DNA from: Streptomyces sp. NRRL S-350
GTDB taxonomy: Bacteria; Actinomycetota; Actinomycetes; Streptomycetales; Streptomycetaceae
Reading direction: 5' to 3'
Length of the DNA stretch: 64,000 nucleotides
Assembly (NCBI RefSeq): GCF_000719705.1
Contig: NZ_JOHO01000036.1
Location: 1 to 64,000, forward strand
Shown: piece after piece, positions 1-7,720 of the stretch
How positions within the stretch are numbered: position 1 is the first letter of the stretch
Layout: each line of letters begins with the position of its first letter
Position numbers and translations under genes: made by a program
The notes under the pieces: generated by a model
Databases searched by the model: none
Told to the model about the DNA's origin: nothing
The model's input: the letters and a program-made list of their open reading frames with translations, nothing else

Positions 1-489
1 GTCGGGGGTCGGGGCTACGGGGGTGGTGGCTGTGAGGGCGAGGGCTGCGGGGGCCTGGACGGTCACCGCGCCCGGGGCGGCATCCGGGACGGGCGGCTGC
101 CCGAGGGCCTCCGCCACCGCCGTCCGGACCTTGGCGGCCAGTGCCTCCTCGCCGCCGAAGTAGCGGCCCGGACCCTTCACCGGGATCGCGCACAGGCCCG
201 GGCGGACCACTTCCACCCGCGGCGTGAACGCCTCCACTGCCGCGACCACCGGTTCGAAGCGGCGGGCCTCCGCCTCCGGGTCACGGTCGCGCAGCTCCAG
301 CTCCGGGCAGAGCCGCTGGGCCAGCTTGAGCCGCTGCCCCTGCCGCACCCCGGCCGCCCGGGCACCCGCCGAGCAGGCGAGGATCCGCCCGCCCTCGGTC
401 ACCGCCACCGGGTCGTCACCGGTGACGGCCACCACCGGCCAGTCCGGGCACCAGACCACCAGCACCCGGGGGGTTCGTTCCTCCGCCAT
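1..489 (-). CDS. imuB: DNA polymerase Y-family protein ImuB, N-terminal part (runs off window)
   Basis: Only the first 163 codons are in the window. ATG is at 489, one base after the TGA of the upstream gene, so the two are co-transcribed and probably coupled. The N-terminus reads RVLVVWCPDWPVVAV, then a region with CSAGARAAGVRQGQRL and LCPEL. This is the pattern of the inactive Y-family polymerase ImuB rather than DinB: the usual first catalytic acidic residue (D-x-D-x-F-F/Y-A in active Y polymerases) is replaced by the WCPDWP stretch. In the known actinobacterial mutasome, ImuB is a beta-clamp-binding adaptor that works with ImuA' and DnaE2 in damage-induced mutagenesis. That dnaE2 lies further left is inference. 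Family assignment is firm; the C-terminal clamp-binding region cannot be seen. Confidence 0.88.
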   Translation of the reverse strand, partial: MAEERTPRVLVVWCPDWPVVAVTGDDPVAVTEGGRILACSAGARAAGVRQGQRLKLAQRLCPELELRDRDPEAEARRFEPVVAAVEAFTPRVEVVRPGLCAIPVKGPGRYFGGEEALAAKVRTAVAEALGQPPVPDAAPGAVTVQAPAALALTATTPVAPTPD

Positions 490-490
490 C

Positions 491-1273
491 TCAGACCACC
501 GCCGCGACGCGTGGTGCCGCCGGCTCCGCCACGGCCCGCGGCTGCTCCCGCAGCGGGCGCACCGTGCCGTGCTCGTCCGGCAGCCAGAGCCGGGCCGTCC
601 GGCCGCGCGCCGCCGAACCGCGGCCCTCGGCCACCACCTCCACCTGCCGGCCGGTGAGCTGCCCGTGGCCGTCGCCCAGCCCGAACCAGCGCCCGGACCG
701 CACTCCCAGCCGCAGCGCCGCGCCCGGCCACGGCCCGGCCACCAGCAGCACGCAGCCGCTGCGCCGCAGGACCGCCGCGAGCCGGGCGGCCAGCTTCGGC
801 GGCACCGGGCCGTCCGGGCGCAGCATGATCAGTTCGACCGCGCCGGCAAGCACCGACACCACCTCGGCCCAGTGCGGCCCCGGGTCGTCCGCGACCAGCA
901 GCCGCCGCAGGTCCAACCCGTACCCCTCGGCGGCGGCCAGCCCCAGGTCCGGCAGTCCGACCGCCGCGGCCCAGCCGCCCTCGGTCTCCCGGACCCCGGC
1001 GGCGAGCGCCAGCAGCAGCCCGGCGTCCCCACCGGCCACCGACACCGCGGTCCCCCGCCGCAGCCCGGCGTCCGGCAGCACCTCCCGCAGGGCGGGCGGC
1101 ACCGGCAGCAGGCCCCGGGCCTCCGCCGGCCCGTCGGCCGGCTCCCACTGCTCCCGCCGTTCCCCCGGCAGGGCAGCCGGGAGCGCCACCGGTCGGAGCG
1201 CTGGGCGCGCGGGCGACTCGACGGTGGATTCGAAAACAGATTCGAAAGCGGGCACACCCCCAGGATCGAACAT
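491..1273 (-). CDS. ImuA'-like RecA-fold protein of the SOS mutagenesis cassette
   Basis: About 260 residues. The core has LREVLPDAGLRRGTAVSVAG followed by a hydrophobic helix and a GLPDLGLAAAEGYGLDL segment. This is the degenerate RecA/SulA-like fold found directly upstream of imuB in Streptomyces; the Walker A lysine is not evident. Its partner role in translesion mutagenesis is known for the family. The reading frame stays open upstream to 1609, but I chose the ATG at 1273 because a LexA-type box covers 1266-1281. A GTG at 1255 (after GGGGG) is an alternative if the operator must be untranslated. The one-base gap to imuB supports an operon. Confidence 0.72.
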   Translation of the reverse strand: MFDPGGVPAFESVFESTVESPARPALRPVALPAALPGERREQWEPADGPAEARGLLPVPPALREVLPDAGLRRGTAVSVAGGDAGLLLALAAGVRETEGGWAAAVGLPDLGLAAAEGYGLDLRRLLVADDPGPHWAEVVSVLAGAVELIMLRPDGPVPPKLAARLAAVLRRSGCVLLVAGPWPGAALRLGVRSGRWFGLGDGHGQLTGRQVEVVAEGRGSAARGRTARLWLPDEHGTVRPLREQPRAVAEPAAPRVAAVV

Positions 1274-1281
1274 TCGTTCGC
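1266..1281. promoter_or_regulatory. LexA (SOS) box upstream of imuA'
   Basis: TCGAACATTCGTTCGC contains the exact actinobacterial SOS core GAAC-N4-GTTC (1268-1279). It overlaps the proposed imuA' start, which fits LexA repression and damage induction of imuA'-imuB. Confidence 0.85.
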
Positions 1282-1774
1282 AAAGATTCAAGTCCGACTG
1301 GATAGCCCCACCCGTCACTCTCCGTGCTCTTCGCCCGTCCCGTCCCGCCTCGGCGAAGGCTGCGCAGTTCAGCGACCGGCCCCCACGTGGGACCACGTAC
1401 TCACGGTCGCCGTCCCGGGGGGCGGCCGGTGCCGGGGCCCTGGCGACGGTGGCGGTGAACAGACCGACTGCGCCGGCCGGCGGCACCGGCACCCCGGCTC
1501 GCCCCGACGCGTTGCCGCCCCGCCTGGCCGGTGATGCGGAGGTCGTCGCGTTCTTCGCCTGGGCCGCGGACCTCGACGCGACGGGCCCGGCCGACAACGA
1601 GCTGTTCATGACGACGCGTTCGTGACGACGGGTGTTTGTGACGGCACGTTCGTGACGACGGGTGGTCGTGACGACGGGATGGGCCGTTGCGTTGCCGTGG
1701 CGCGTGGCGCGGCCCGCCCACCGGACGGTGGACGGGCCGCGTCCGAGGCAGACATTCCCGAGTGGGCCCTCGGG
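1274..1774. other. 501-bp gap between imuA' and the RibD_C gene, with short direct repeats
   Basis: No convincing gene. The minus frame is open through most of it as an extension of imuA', but it lacks conserved sequence. Bases 1618-1634 and 1648-1664 are an identical 17-bp direct repeat (GTTCGTGACGACGGGTG), with a partial third copy at 1665-1679. Both flanking genes read leftwards, so this gap should also hold the downstream region of the 1775-2419 gene. Confidence 0.6.
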
Positions 1775-2419
1775 TCACTTCCGCCAGAACAGGTGGTGCG
1801 TCACGCCGCTCGGGCTGGGCACGACCTCCAGGTGGAACCGGTCGAGCAGCTCATCGGGCGACTCCCAGAGCCGTAGCCCGTGCCCGAGCTTCACCGGTGA
1901 GACCGCCACGTGCATGCTGTCGACGAGGTCGGCGTCGAGGAACTGCCGGATGGTGGTGACTCCGCCGCCGAGTCGGACGTCCTTGCCCTGTGCCGCCTCC
2001 CGCGCCTGTTCGAGGACCGTGGCCGGATCCCCGTCGACGAAGTGGAACGTGGTGTCGGAGAGCGCGAGCGAAGGACGCCTGTGGTGGGTCATGACGAACA
2101 CCGGGGTACGGAACGGGGGTTCGTCACCCCACCAGCCGCGCCACTCGTGGTCGTGCCAGGGCCCGCGCTGGGGGCCGAACTTGTTGCGGCCCATGATCTC
2201 GGCACCGATGTTGCGTGCGTAGTCCCGCGTGAAGTAGTCGTCGAGACCCCGGCTCCCCCCGGGATCGGTGCGCATCGGCCAGCTCGCCGTGGCGCCGGCC
2301 CACGCGAACAGCCGCTCGGGCTCGACGTGGCCGAACGGCCTCTCCAAGCTCTGGTCCTCACCGGCACCGATGCCGTCACTCGAGACGTTGAAGTTCTGGA
2401 CTCTCAGTAACTGAGCCAC
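1775..2419 (-). CDS. Dihydrofolate reductase family protein (RibD C-terminal domain)
   Basis: 214 residues from a GTG at 2419 that is preceded by AGGAGGAG; the frame continues upstream but the ribosome site decides the start. Recognisable RibD_C features: an N-terminal strand VQNFNVSSDG, EIMGRNKFG, the DVRLGGGVTTIRQFLDADLVD segment (NADPH-binding glycine turn plus helix), and a terminal HLEVVPSPSGVTHHLF strand. Stand-alone RibD_C/DHFR-like proteins are NAD(P)H-dependent reductases of unknown substrate in most actinobacteria, so function stays generic. A degraded relative lies at 4941-5139. Confidence 0.85.
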   Translation of the reverse strand: MAQLLRVQNFNVSSDGIGAGEDQSLERPFGHVEPERLFAWAGATASWPMRTDPGGSRGLDDYFTRDYARNIGAEIMGRNKFGPQRGPWHDHEWRGWWGDEPPFRTPVFVMTHHRRPSLALSDTTFHFVDGDPATVLEQAREAAQGKDVRLGGGVTTIRQFLDADLVDSMHVAVSPVKLGHGLRLWESPDELLDRFHLEVVPSPSGVTHHLFWRK

Positions 2420-2554
2420 GTGCTCCTCCTGTGTTGTCGATGGCCGTGGTGAGACCCTCCCGGCCGGAACGCTCCTCCACGAACGTCCGCGGAGCGGCAC
2501 CAGGCGGGGGCGGCTCCCCCGGACGGATCCGCCGAGCCGCCGCCGTCCGGTTCG

Positions 2555-3229
2555 TCAGAGCGGGTCGGTCGCCGCGAACTCCCCCGTCAGACCCGCCCGG
2601 GCCAGCGCCCGGACGAGGGCCGGCCGGTCCAACGGATCGTCGTAGCGGTTGGTCCGGGCCAACCGTTCCAGCAGCTTGTGCGGCTCCAGTCGGTACGCTT
2701 CCGCGTCGGCCAGGAGGCTGTCGGCGCTCGGCCCGTCGACGGCGCCGTCCAGGTGGGTCGCCAGTTCTGCCACCACCTCACTGCGGTCGATGAAGTAGCT
2801 CATGCCGCAGTCCAGGCCGTCGTCGCCGAGGTCGTCCGGGTACGGCGCCCGGGCCCAGGCGCCGTTCTCGTACCAGTAGACGCAGCCGACTTCGCGCCCT
2901 TCGAGTCCGTCCCGCAGTGCCTCGTAGGGCAACCAGTCCGGGCCGCCCGCCAGCATGTCGATCGCCGGCTCGTGCCACTGGACGTCGCCCGCCTCGTCCT
3001 CGCCGTAGAGCACGAACCGGCCGTCGCCTTCCTTGGACATGACCCACCAGGTGCAGCCGCAGTCGTCCCAGTGGAGGGCCTGGCCGTCGATCCACCGGCC
3101 GGTCCGGAAGCGCGGCGGGCGTTCCTCGTACTCGGTGGTCGCCTCGAGGGCGGCGAGCAGCGCCCAGCGCGCCCACAGTTCCTCGGCCGGCGGAAGGTCC
3201 TCCGGCAGTCCTGGCCGGTGAACGGTCAT
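2555..3229 (-). CDS. Conserved hypothetical protein (acidic, Trp-rich)
   Basis: 224 residues from ATG 3229. I do not recognise a named domain. The protein is acidic and aromatic-rich: WDDCGCTWWVMSKEGDGRFVLYGEDE is an alternating strand-like stretch around residue 55, followed by WLPYEALRDGLEG and VYWYENGAWARAPYP. The C-terminal third is helical (LLADAEAYRLEPHKLLERLARTN) and ends in an Ala/Leu-rich helix. No signal peptide or membrane segment. The look is that of a cytosolic SMI1/SUKH-type or DUF protein, but that is only an impression. It is in the same direction as the RibD_C gene, 135 bp upstream of it. Confidence 0.65.
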   Translation of the reverse strand: MTVHRPGLPEDLPPAEELWARWALLAALEATTEYEERPPRFRTGRWIDGQALHWDDCGCTWWVMSKEGDGRFVLYGEDEAGDVQWHEPAIDMLAGGPDWLPYEALRDGLEGREVGCVYWYENGAWARAPYPDDLGDDGLDCGMSYFIDRSEVVAELATHLDGAVDGPSADSLLADAEAYRLEPHKLLERLARTNRYDDPLDRPALVRALARAGLTGEFAATDPL

Positions 3230-3293
3230 GTGTGCCCCCGTGCGTGCGTTCCGGTGCCGATCGCCGCAACGATACGGTCCGCCACTGACACTG

Positions 3294-3344
3294 CCCTCCG
3301 GCCCTCCGACCCTCCGACCCTTCTCCTCTTCGACCCTCCGACCC
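3294..3344. repeat. Imperfect CCCTCCGAC repeats
   Basis: Pyrimidine-rich run with CCTCCGA/CCTTC units repeated about six times between the hypothetical gene and the MarR gene. No coding function seen. Confidence 0.55.
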
Positions 3345-3402
3345 TTCGCCGCTTCGCGGCCGGCCCCTACCTCGCCCGTCCCGACCGGCTCGTGTCAACG
3401 CG

Positions 3403-3867
3403 TCAGCCCGTGGGCGTGCCGATCCGGTCGCGTTCGAGGGAAGAGCGCAGCTGCGAGAGGGCCTGCGCGGCGGCCGTCACGGAGGATGCCTGGAGGGCAC
3501 CTGCGATCAGCTCGGTCAACTCCGTGGTGAAGGTGCCTTCCGCCGCCGCGAGCAACCGCAGGCCGTCGTCGGTCAGGGCCAGCAGCGACGACCGCCGGTC
3601 CGACGGATTCGGTCGGCGGGCCGCCCAGCCCTGCCGTTCCAGGCGGTCGACGCCCTTGCTGGCGGCTCCGATGCCGATGGCGAACTCCCCGGCCAGGTCC
3701 GCCACCCGGGCCCCGGGATGGTCGCGGAGGTACCGCAGGAGCTCGAACTGCGAGGTGACGATCCCGTGGCGCTCGCGAAGCCGGTCGTTGAGGGCGTTGT
3801 ACAGACGCGTCTCACAGCGGACGAGGTCGGCGAAGAAGCCCGAGAGGTCGACGGGATCACCATCCAT
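3403..3867 (-). CDS. MarR-family transcriptional regulator
   Basis: 154 residues from ATG 3867. Helices and winged helix are clear: TSQFELLRYLRDHPGARVADLAGEFAI, then the recognition helix region ASKGVDRLERQGWAARR and wing PSDRRSSLLALTDDG. MarR proteins bind as dimers to palindromes in their own promoters, usually releasing on small ligands. The frame is open to 3903 and an ATG also occurs at 3879, but those starts lie in or beyond the 3870-3887 palindrome, so I prefer 3867. No ribosome site is visible, so leaderless translation is possible. It is divergent from the hydrolase at 3924 and probably represses it and itself. Confidence 0.9.
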   Translation of the reverse strand: MDGDPVDLSGFFADLVRCETRLYNALNDRLRERHGIVTSQFELLRYLRDHPGARVADLAGEFAIGIGAASKGVDRLERQGWAARRPNPSDRRSSLLALTDDGLRLLAAAEGTFTTELTELIAGALQASSVTAAAQALSQLRSSLERDRIGTPTG

Positions 3868-3869
3868 TT

Positions 3870-3887
3870 TATATGCCATGGCATATA
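3870..3887. promoter_or_regulatory. 18-bp perfect palindrome, probable MarR operator
   Basis: TATATGCCATGGCATATA reads the same on both strands and stands out as an AT-rich island in the divergent gap between the MarR gene and the hydrolase. A TATAGT box for the rightward gene overlaps its right edge. Position and symmetry fit a MarR dimer site. Confidence 0.82.
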
Positions 3888-3923
3888 GTGTAGTGGAATG
3901 CACTTACGGACAGGAGAACCCGC

Positions 3924-4868
3924 GTGAGCAAGGAACAGCGCACCCGGATCGACGCGATGCTGCGGCAGCCCTGGCCCGAAGGGCCTCAGCCGGTCGAAGC
4001 GATCCGGGCCGGATTCAAGGCGCTGATGGCGCAGATGATCGTCCCCGACGCCATACGCACCACGCAGACGACGCTGGGCGACCGACCCGCACTGCACGTC
4101 GAGCCGGACAACGGCCCGCGCGGCGGAACGATCCTGTACTTCCACGGCGGCGGCTGGGTGTTCGGCTCTCCCGAGACCGCGCTGTCACTGACCGGGAACC
4201 TCGTGGCCAGGACCGGCTTCAGGTCGTACTCGCTGGACTACCGGCTCGCCCCCGAGCACCCCTTCCCGGCCGCGATCGAAGACGCCCTGAGCGCCTACCG
4301 AGCCCTCCTCGACAGCGGCGAGGACCCTTCCACCATCGCGTTCGCCGGGGACTCCGCCGGCGGCGGCCTCACCGTCACCACCTGCCTCGCCGCCCGCGAC
4401 GCCGGACTCCCGATGCCGGCCGCGATCGTGGCGTTCTCCCCCGGCCTGGACGCCACCCGGTCGGGCCGGAGCATGGACACCAAGGCCGGCATCGACCCGC
4501 TCTTCACCCGCGAGAGCCTGGAACACACCAGCGCCATGTACCTCGCCGGAGCCGACCCCCATCAGCCCATGCTCAGCCCGGCCCTCCTCGCCGACCCGAT
4601 CGGCTTCCCGCCGATGCTCCTCCAGGCGGGCACCAACGAAGTGCTCCTCGACGACTCCACCCGCATGGCCGCCCGCGCCCGCGCGGCCGGAGTGGACGTG
4701 ATCCTCGACATCACCGCCGACGTGCCCCACGTGTTCCAGTCCTTCGCCGGCGTCCTCGACGAGGCCGACCAGGCACTGGACCGCGCGGCCCTCTTCCTCA
4801 CCCAACAGGTCCGCACCCCCGACACGCCTCGGCCGCACCGCCCCGCACCCCGGATCACCAGCCCCTGA
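3924..4868 (+). CDS. Alpha/beta hydrolase (hormone-sensitive lipase / acetyl esterase type)
   Basis: 314 residues from GTG 3924 with AGGAG upstream. Oxyanion-hole motif HGGGWVFG near residue 75 and nucleophile elbow GDSAGGG near 140 are diagnostic of the HSL (family IV) esterases. A catalytic Asp is expected near LLQAGTNEVLLDD, where the usual D-L is E-V, and the His is in VPHVFQSF. Cytosolic, no signal peptide. It sits divergent from the MarR gene across a palindrome, suggesting induction by a lipophilic ester or aromatic ligand that releases MarR. The substrate is not predictable. Confidence 0.9.
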   Translation: MSKEQRTRIDAMLRQPWPEGPQPVEAIRAGFKALMAQMIVPDAIRTTQTTLGDRPALHVEPDNGPRGGTILYFHGGGWVFGSPETALSLTGNLVARTGFRSYSLDYRLAPEHPFPAAIEDALSAYRALLDSGEDPSTIAFAGDSAGGGLTVTTCLAARDAGLPMPAAIVAFSPGLDATRSGRSMDTKAGIDPLFTRESLEHTSAMYLAGADPHQPMLSPALLADPIGFPPMLLQAGTNEVLLDDSTRMAARARAAGVDVILDITADVPHVFQSFAGVLDEADQALDRAALFLTQQVRTPDTPRPHRPAPRITSP

Positions 4869-4940
4869 GCGACCCGACCACCTCGAAGACCGTCTCGTCA
4901 GGAGTTCTCGGGCTCGCGGCCGTCCGGTCGCGCAGCCCGC

Positions 4941-5139
4941 GGCGGCGCCGCCCTGAACCACACCCTCTCGGACGCCGGCCCGATCGACCGCTACCACCTG
5001 CTCGCCCACCCGCTGCTGCTCGGCGCCGACAAGCGCCCGTTCAGCACCACGGACGAGGACGCGCAGCAGCCGAAGCCGGTCGAGACACGAGACCTACTCC
5101 AACAGCCGGCGGAAGCAGGTCGTCGGCGTGGTCCGCTGA
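4941..5139 (+). pseudogene. Decayed RibD_C / dihydrofolate-reductase-family gene fragment
   Basis: The translation runs GAALNHTLSDAGPIDRYHLL, then AHPLLLGADKRPF. This is the typical C-terminal half of RibD_C proteins (glycine turn, 'DAGLIDEYHLLVHPVLLG'). After ETR the frame is broken: one extra base near 5093 turns the expected TYSNSRRKQVVGVVR-stop (ending 5139) out of frame. The N-terminal half is missing and no start is present. This is a relic of a paralogue of the intact gene at 1775-2419, or of a separate acquisition. Confidence 0.78.
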
Positions 5140-5293
5140 CACGCGTCCATGTCGACACGACTGACGCCACGTCAATCACCTCCAGGGGGTTCACCGGAGA
5201 TCCGAGGGCCGCGTCACGGTGCCGCGTCACGGTGCTGCGTCACTGTGCCGGAAAACCGGTGTACAGACCTCGCGTGATCACCAGACTGGACCC

Positions 5294-5884
5294 GTGGCTG
5301 AGACCGATGACAAGACCGACCTGCGGATCTACCTCCAGGACGCCCGCGACGCCCTCCTCTGGAAACTCGACGGCCTCCCCGAGTACGACCTGCGCCGCCC
5401 CCTCACCCCGACCGGAACCAACCTGCTGGGCCTGGTCAAACACGTCACCGGAGCCGAGGCGCTGTACCTCGGCGAGACCTTCGGACGCCCCTTCCCGGAA
5501 CCGACCCCGCTGTGGATCCTCGGCCAGGCCGAACCGAACGCCGACCTGTGGGCGCGGGCCGACGAGACCACCGAGGAGATCGTCGGGCGCTACCGGCGGG
5601 TCTGGGCCCACGCCGACGCCACCGTCGAAGCGCTGCCGCTGGACGCGACCGGCGAACTGCCGTTCGGCGACCGGCCGCGACAGACCCTGCACCGGGTCCT
5701 CGTCCACCTGATCGCCGAGACCCACCGCCACGTCGGCCACGCCGACCTGGTCCGCGAACTCGTCGACGGCGCCAGCGGCCAGCGACCCGACGGCGCCAAC
5801 ACCGCCGAAGGCGACGCGCACTGGTGGCAGGCCCACCGCGACCGCGTGGAGCAGGCGGCCCGGGAAGCCGGCGGACTCGTCTGA
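5294..5884 (+). CDS. DinB-family protein (DUF664 type)
   Basis: 196 residues from a GTG at 5294; the frame is open 25 codons further up but the preceding 5207-5240 stretch is repetitive and non-conserved in look. Four-helix DinB/YfiT-like pattern: LLWKLDGLPEYDLRRPLTPTG, NLLGLVKHVTGAEALYLGE with one metal-ligand-type His, and HLIAETHRHVGHADLVREL near residue 145 with further His. Such proteins use three His to bind a metal and several are mycothiol- or bacillithiol-dependent transferases. This one has the H-x-x-x-H pattern (THRHVGHAD). The substrate is unknown. Confidence 0.85.
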   Translation: MAETDDKTDLRIYLQDARDALLWKLDGLPEYDLRRPLTPTGTNLLGLVKHVTGAEALYLGETFGRPFPEPTPLWILGQAEPNADLWARADETTEEIVGRYRRVWAHADATVEALPLDATGELPFGDRPRQTLHRVLVHLIAETHRHVGHADLVRELVDGASGQRPDGANTAEGDAHWWQAHRDRVEQAAREAGGLV

Positions 5885-5904
5885 CCGGCCGGGTCACTGC
5901 CGCC

Positions 5905-6009
5905 GCGGTGGGCGGAGGCGCGGTGGGCGGCGACGCGGTGGGCGGCGACGCGGTGGGTGGCGACGCGGTGGGTGGCGACGCGGTGGCTGGCGACGCGGTG
6001 GCTGGCGGC
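5905..6009. repeat. Seven tandem 15-bp repeats
   Basis: Units of GCGGTGGGCGGCGAC with drift at one or two positions follow one another without spacers just after the DinB gene. Because 15 is a multiple of three, they give open frames on both strands (AVGGD repeats forward), which I do not take as coding. Confidence 0.9.
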
Positions 6010-6120
6010 GAGAGCCGTGGGCGGCCGATGGCCCCGCCGGTCACGCGGCGGATACCGCAGGCGGGTACGCCCTCCCCCGCCCAGGCGGAAACCCGGCGTG
6101 GCGATGTCCGGCGATGCCGC

Positions 6121-6126
6121 TAGGGT
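6121..6126 (+). promoter_or_regulatory. -10 box for the SUKH-4 gene
   Basis: TAGGGT followed about 33 bases later by the proposed GTG start and its GGGGAAGGG ribosome site. Confidence 0.45.
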
Positions 6127-6158
6127 CTGGGGGTCAGGGCCGGGGAAGGGTGGGGTAC

Positions 6159-7295
6159 GTGGGGTGTGAGCAGGTGGCGGAATTGCCGAGTGCGGTGGTG
6201 CACGCCGGGAGCCGCGAGTTCCTGGCGCAGGAGGGGCTGCCCGCCTCCGGGGCGTTCCTGGAGTTCGGCGCTCTGCGGCCGTTCCCGGCGGACGCCGAGC
6301 GGCTCGTCGTCCTCGGGGAGACGGACTACTGCACGCCCTTCGCCGCCGTCGGCAACCTGGTGCTGCTCGACGGCACCACCGGCGAAGTCTTCCTGGACAA
6401 CGGCGGCCCCCGACGGGACCTGCTGGCCTCCGACCTGACCGCGCTGGCCGGGCTGGTGCGGGAGGTCGAGGCGGTGGCCGGGGCGGCCCGGCTGCCGGCG
6501 TCCCTGGACGGTCGGCGCGGGCCGGCGGTGGTGGCCGAGGTGATGGCGGAAGCCGAACGGCGGATGCGGGCGATCGACCCCGGGCTGTTCGGGGACGGCA
6601 CCGCGCCGCCGGCGCACTGGGGCACCGCCCTGCTGGTGCACGCACTGGGATGGGGTGCGCTGCCGGGCGGTCCCGGCGGGCCCGCCTACGACATCGGCCC
6701 GGAGCTGGTGGCAGAGCTCGCGGCACTGACGGACGAGGACGAGGGCCCCGGCCAGGTCCACCGCTTCCGGCCCGAGCACCTGCCCGCCGCCCTGCTCCAC
6801 GAGCCGACCCGACGGCTGCTGACCGAGGTCGGGCTGCCGGTGGGCGGGGCCATGTTCGGAGTGTGCGACGAGCCGCTGGTCACCATGGGCGAGGCGTACC
6901 CGGAGTACTTCGACGGCGAGGAGGAACGCCCGTACCAGCGGGACTTCATCGCCCTCGGGGACTGGCCGACCGACCTCACGATCGCCCTCGACGGCGCCAC
7001 CGGCCGGCTGGAGCTACCGGACTGGTACGACGACGGCCAGCCCGAGGCCTACCTGAACCGGGACCTCTCCGCGCTGCTCTACGCCCTCTGGACGTACGAG
7101 CGGCTGCGCGCCGAATGGGAGCGCTGGGACTACGGCCGGGGCCGGGACACCTGGGCGGTGTTCGACCCGCAGTCACTGCTGAGCGCGGTCGTGGACCAAC
7201 TCGTCGAGGCCGTCGACCCGGAGGCGTTCGCCTCCCCCGGCTGCTCCTGGCGGCTCCTCGCCGAAGACGGGCACATGGGCGGTCTGCTCGGCTGA
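6159..7295 (+). CDS. SUKH-4 family protein with two SUKH-type domains
   Basis: 378 residues if GTG 6159 is used (GGGGAAGGG at 6142-6150; GTG 6150 and 6174 are alternatives). Two similar modules are visible. Residues ~25-115 have FLEFGALRPFPADAERLVVLGE and LVLLDGTTGEVFLDNGG. Residues ~255-345 have FIALGDWPTDLTIALDGATG and NRDLSALLYALWTYERL. SUKH-4 proteins are known as immunity or self-protection partners of polymorphic toxins, but no toxin gene is adjacent. Streptomyces carry many such orphan SUKH genes. Cytosolic. Confidence 0.75.
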   Translation: MGCEQVAELPSAVVHAGSREFLAQEGLPASGAFLEFGALRPFPADAERLVVLGETDYCTPFAAVGNLVLLDGTTGEVFLDNGGPRRDLLASDLTALAGLVREVEAVAGAARLPASLDGRRGPAVVAEVMAEAERRMRAIDPGLFGDGTAPPAHWGTALLVHALGWGALPGGPGGPAYDIGPELVAELAALTDEDEGPGQVHRFRPEHLPAALLHEPTRRLLTEVGLPVGGAMFGVCDEPLVTMGEAYPEYFDGEEERPYQRDFIALGDWPTDLTIALDGATGRLELPDWYDDGQPEAYLNRDLSALLYALWTYERLRAEWERWDYGRGRDTWAVFDPQSLLSAVVDQLVEAVDPEAFASPGCSWRLLAEDGHMGGLLG

Positions 7296-7720
7296 CCCGG
7301 CCGGCAGGTCTTCTCGTTTGTCCGGTGGCCCGGCCGATGCTGGTGGACGTGCCGTCGATGCACACGCCGACCTACTCGGACAGCCTCTGCACCTTCATCG
7401 GCTTCCGACGCGTACGACCGAGCCGGCGTGTGGCACGAGCCGCGCCGTGGACCGTGGTGGTCGCACCACATCGCGCCGGGCACCTACCCGGCCGTCCGAA
7501 CTCGTCGATCGTCGTGCAGGTGTCCTCGTCCTCCTGGTCACCGCCGACGACTGACGGAGGCGCATGGAGGCGCATGGAGGCGGACGGAGGCGGATGCTGC
7601 GTGGTCGGCAGATCCAACCACCGCCGACGCCCGGCGATGCCGGCGACACCGCGGGCATCGGGAACGCGGGGGCCGAGCGTAAGCTGTGCCGGTTTCGATC
7701 ATCCGGGAGGACGTCAAGAT
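7296..7720. other. 425-bp gap without a recognisable gene
   Basis: Holds several short open frames but none with a recognisable domain. Bases 7556-7594 carry imperfect GGAGGCGCAT / GGAGGCGGA repeats. A TAAGCT -10-like box at 7680-7685 and the GGGAGG ribosome site at 7705-7710 belong to the DUF2332 gene. Confidence 0.6.

Noticed and set aside
1274..1609. N-terminal extension of imuA' to 1609
   Set aside because: Extension is repetitive and unlike the family, and would place the LexA box inside the coding region.
3868..3903. Longer MarR start at 3903 or 3879
   Set aside because: Both would put the 18-bp palindrome within the coding sequence; ATG 3867 keeps the operator intergenic, although 3879 cannot be fully excluded.
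2678..5164. 828-codon open frame on the plus strand
   Set aside because: Antisense shadow produced by GC-rich third positions of the minus-strand hypothetical and MarR genes and another frame of the hydrolase; composition is Arg/Pro-rich without any domain.
7296..7720. Possible gene around 7338-7660
   Set aside because: Short frames such as one starting MLVDVPSMHTPTYSDS have no recognisable domain, no ribosome site and no consistent codon bias.
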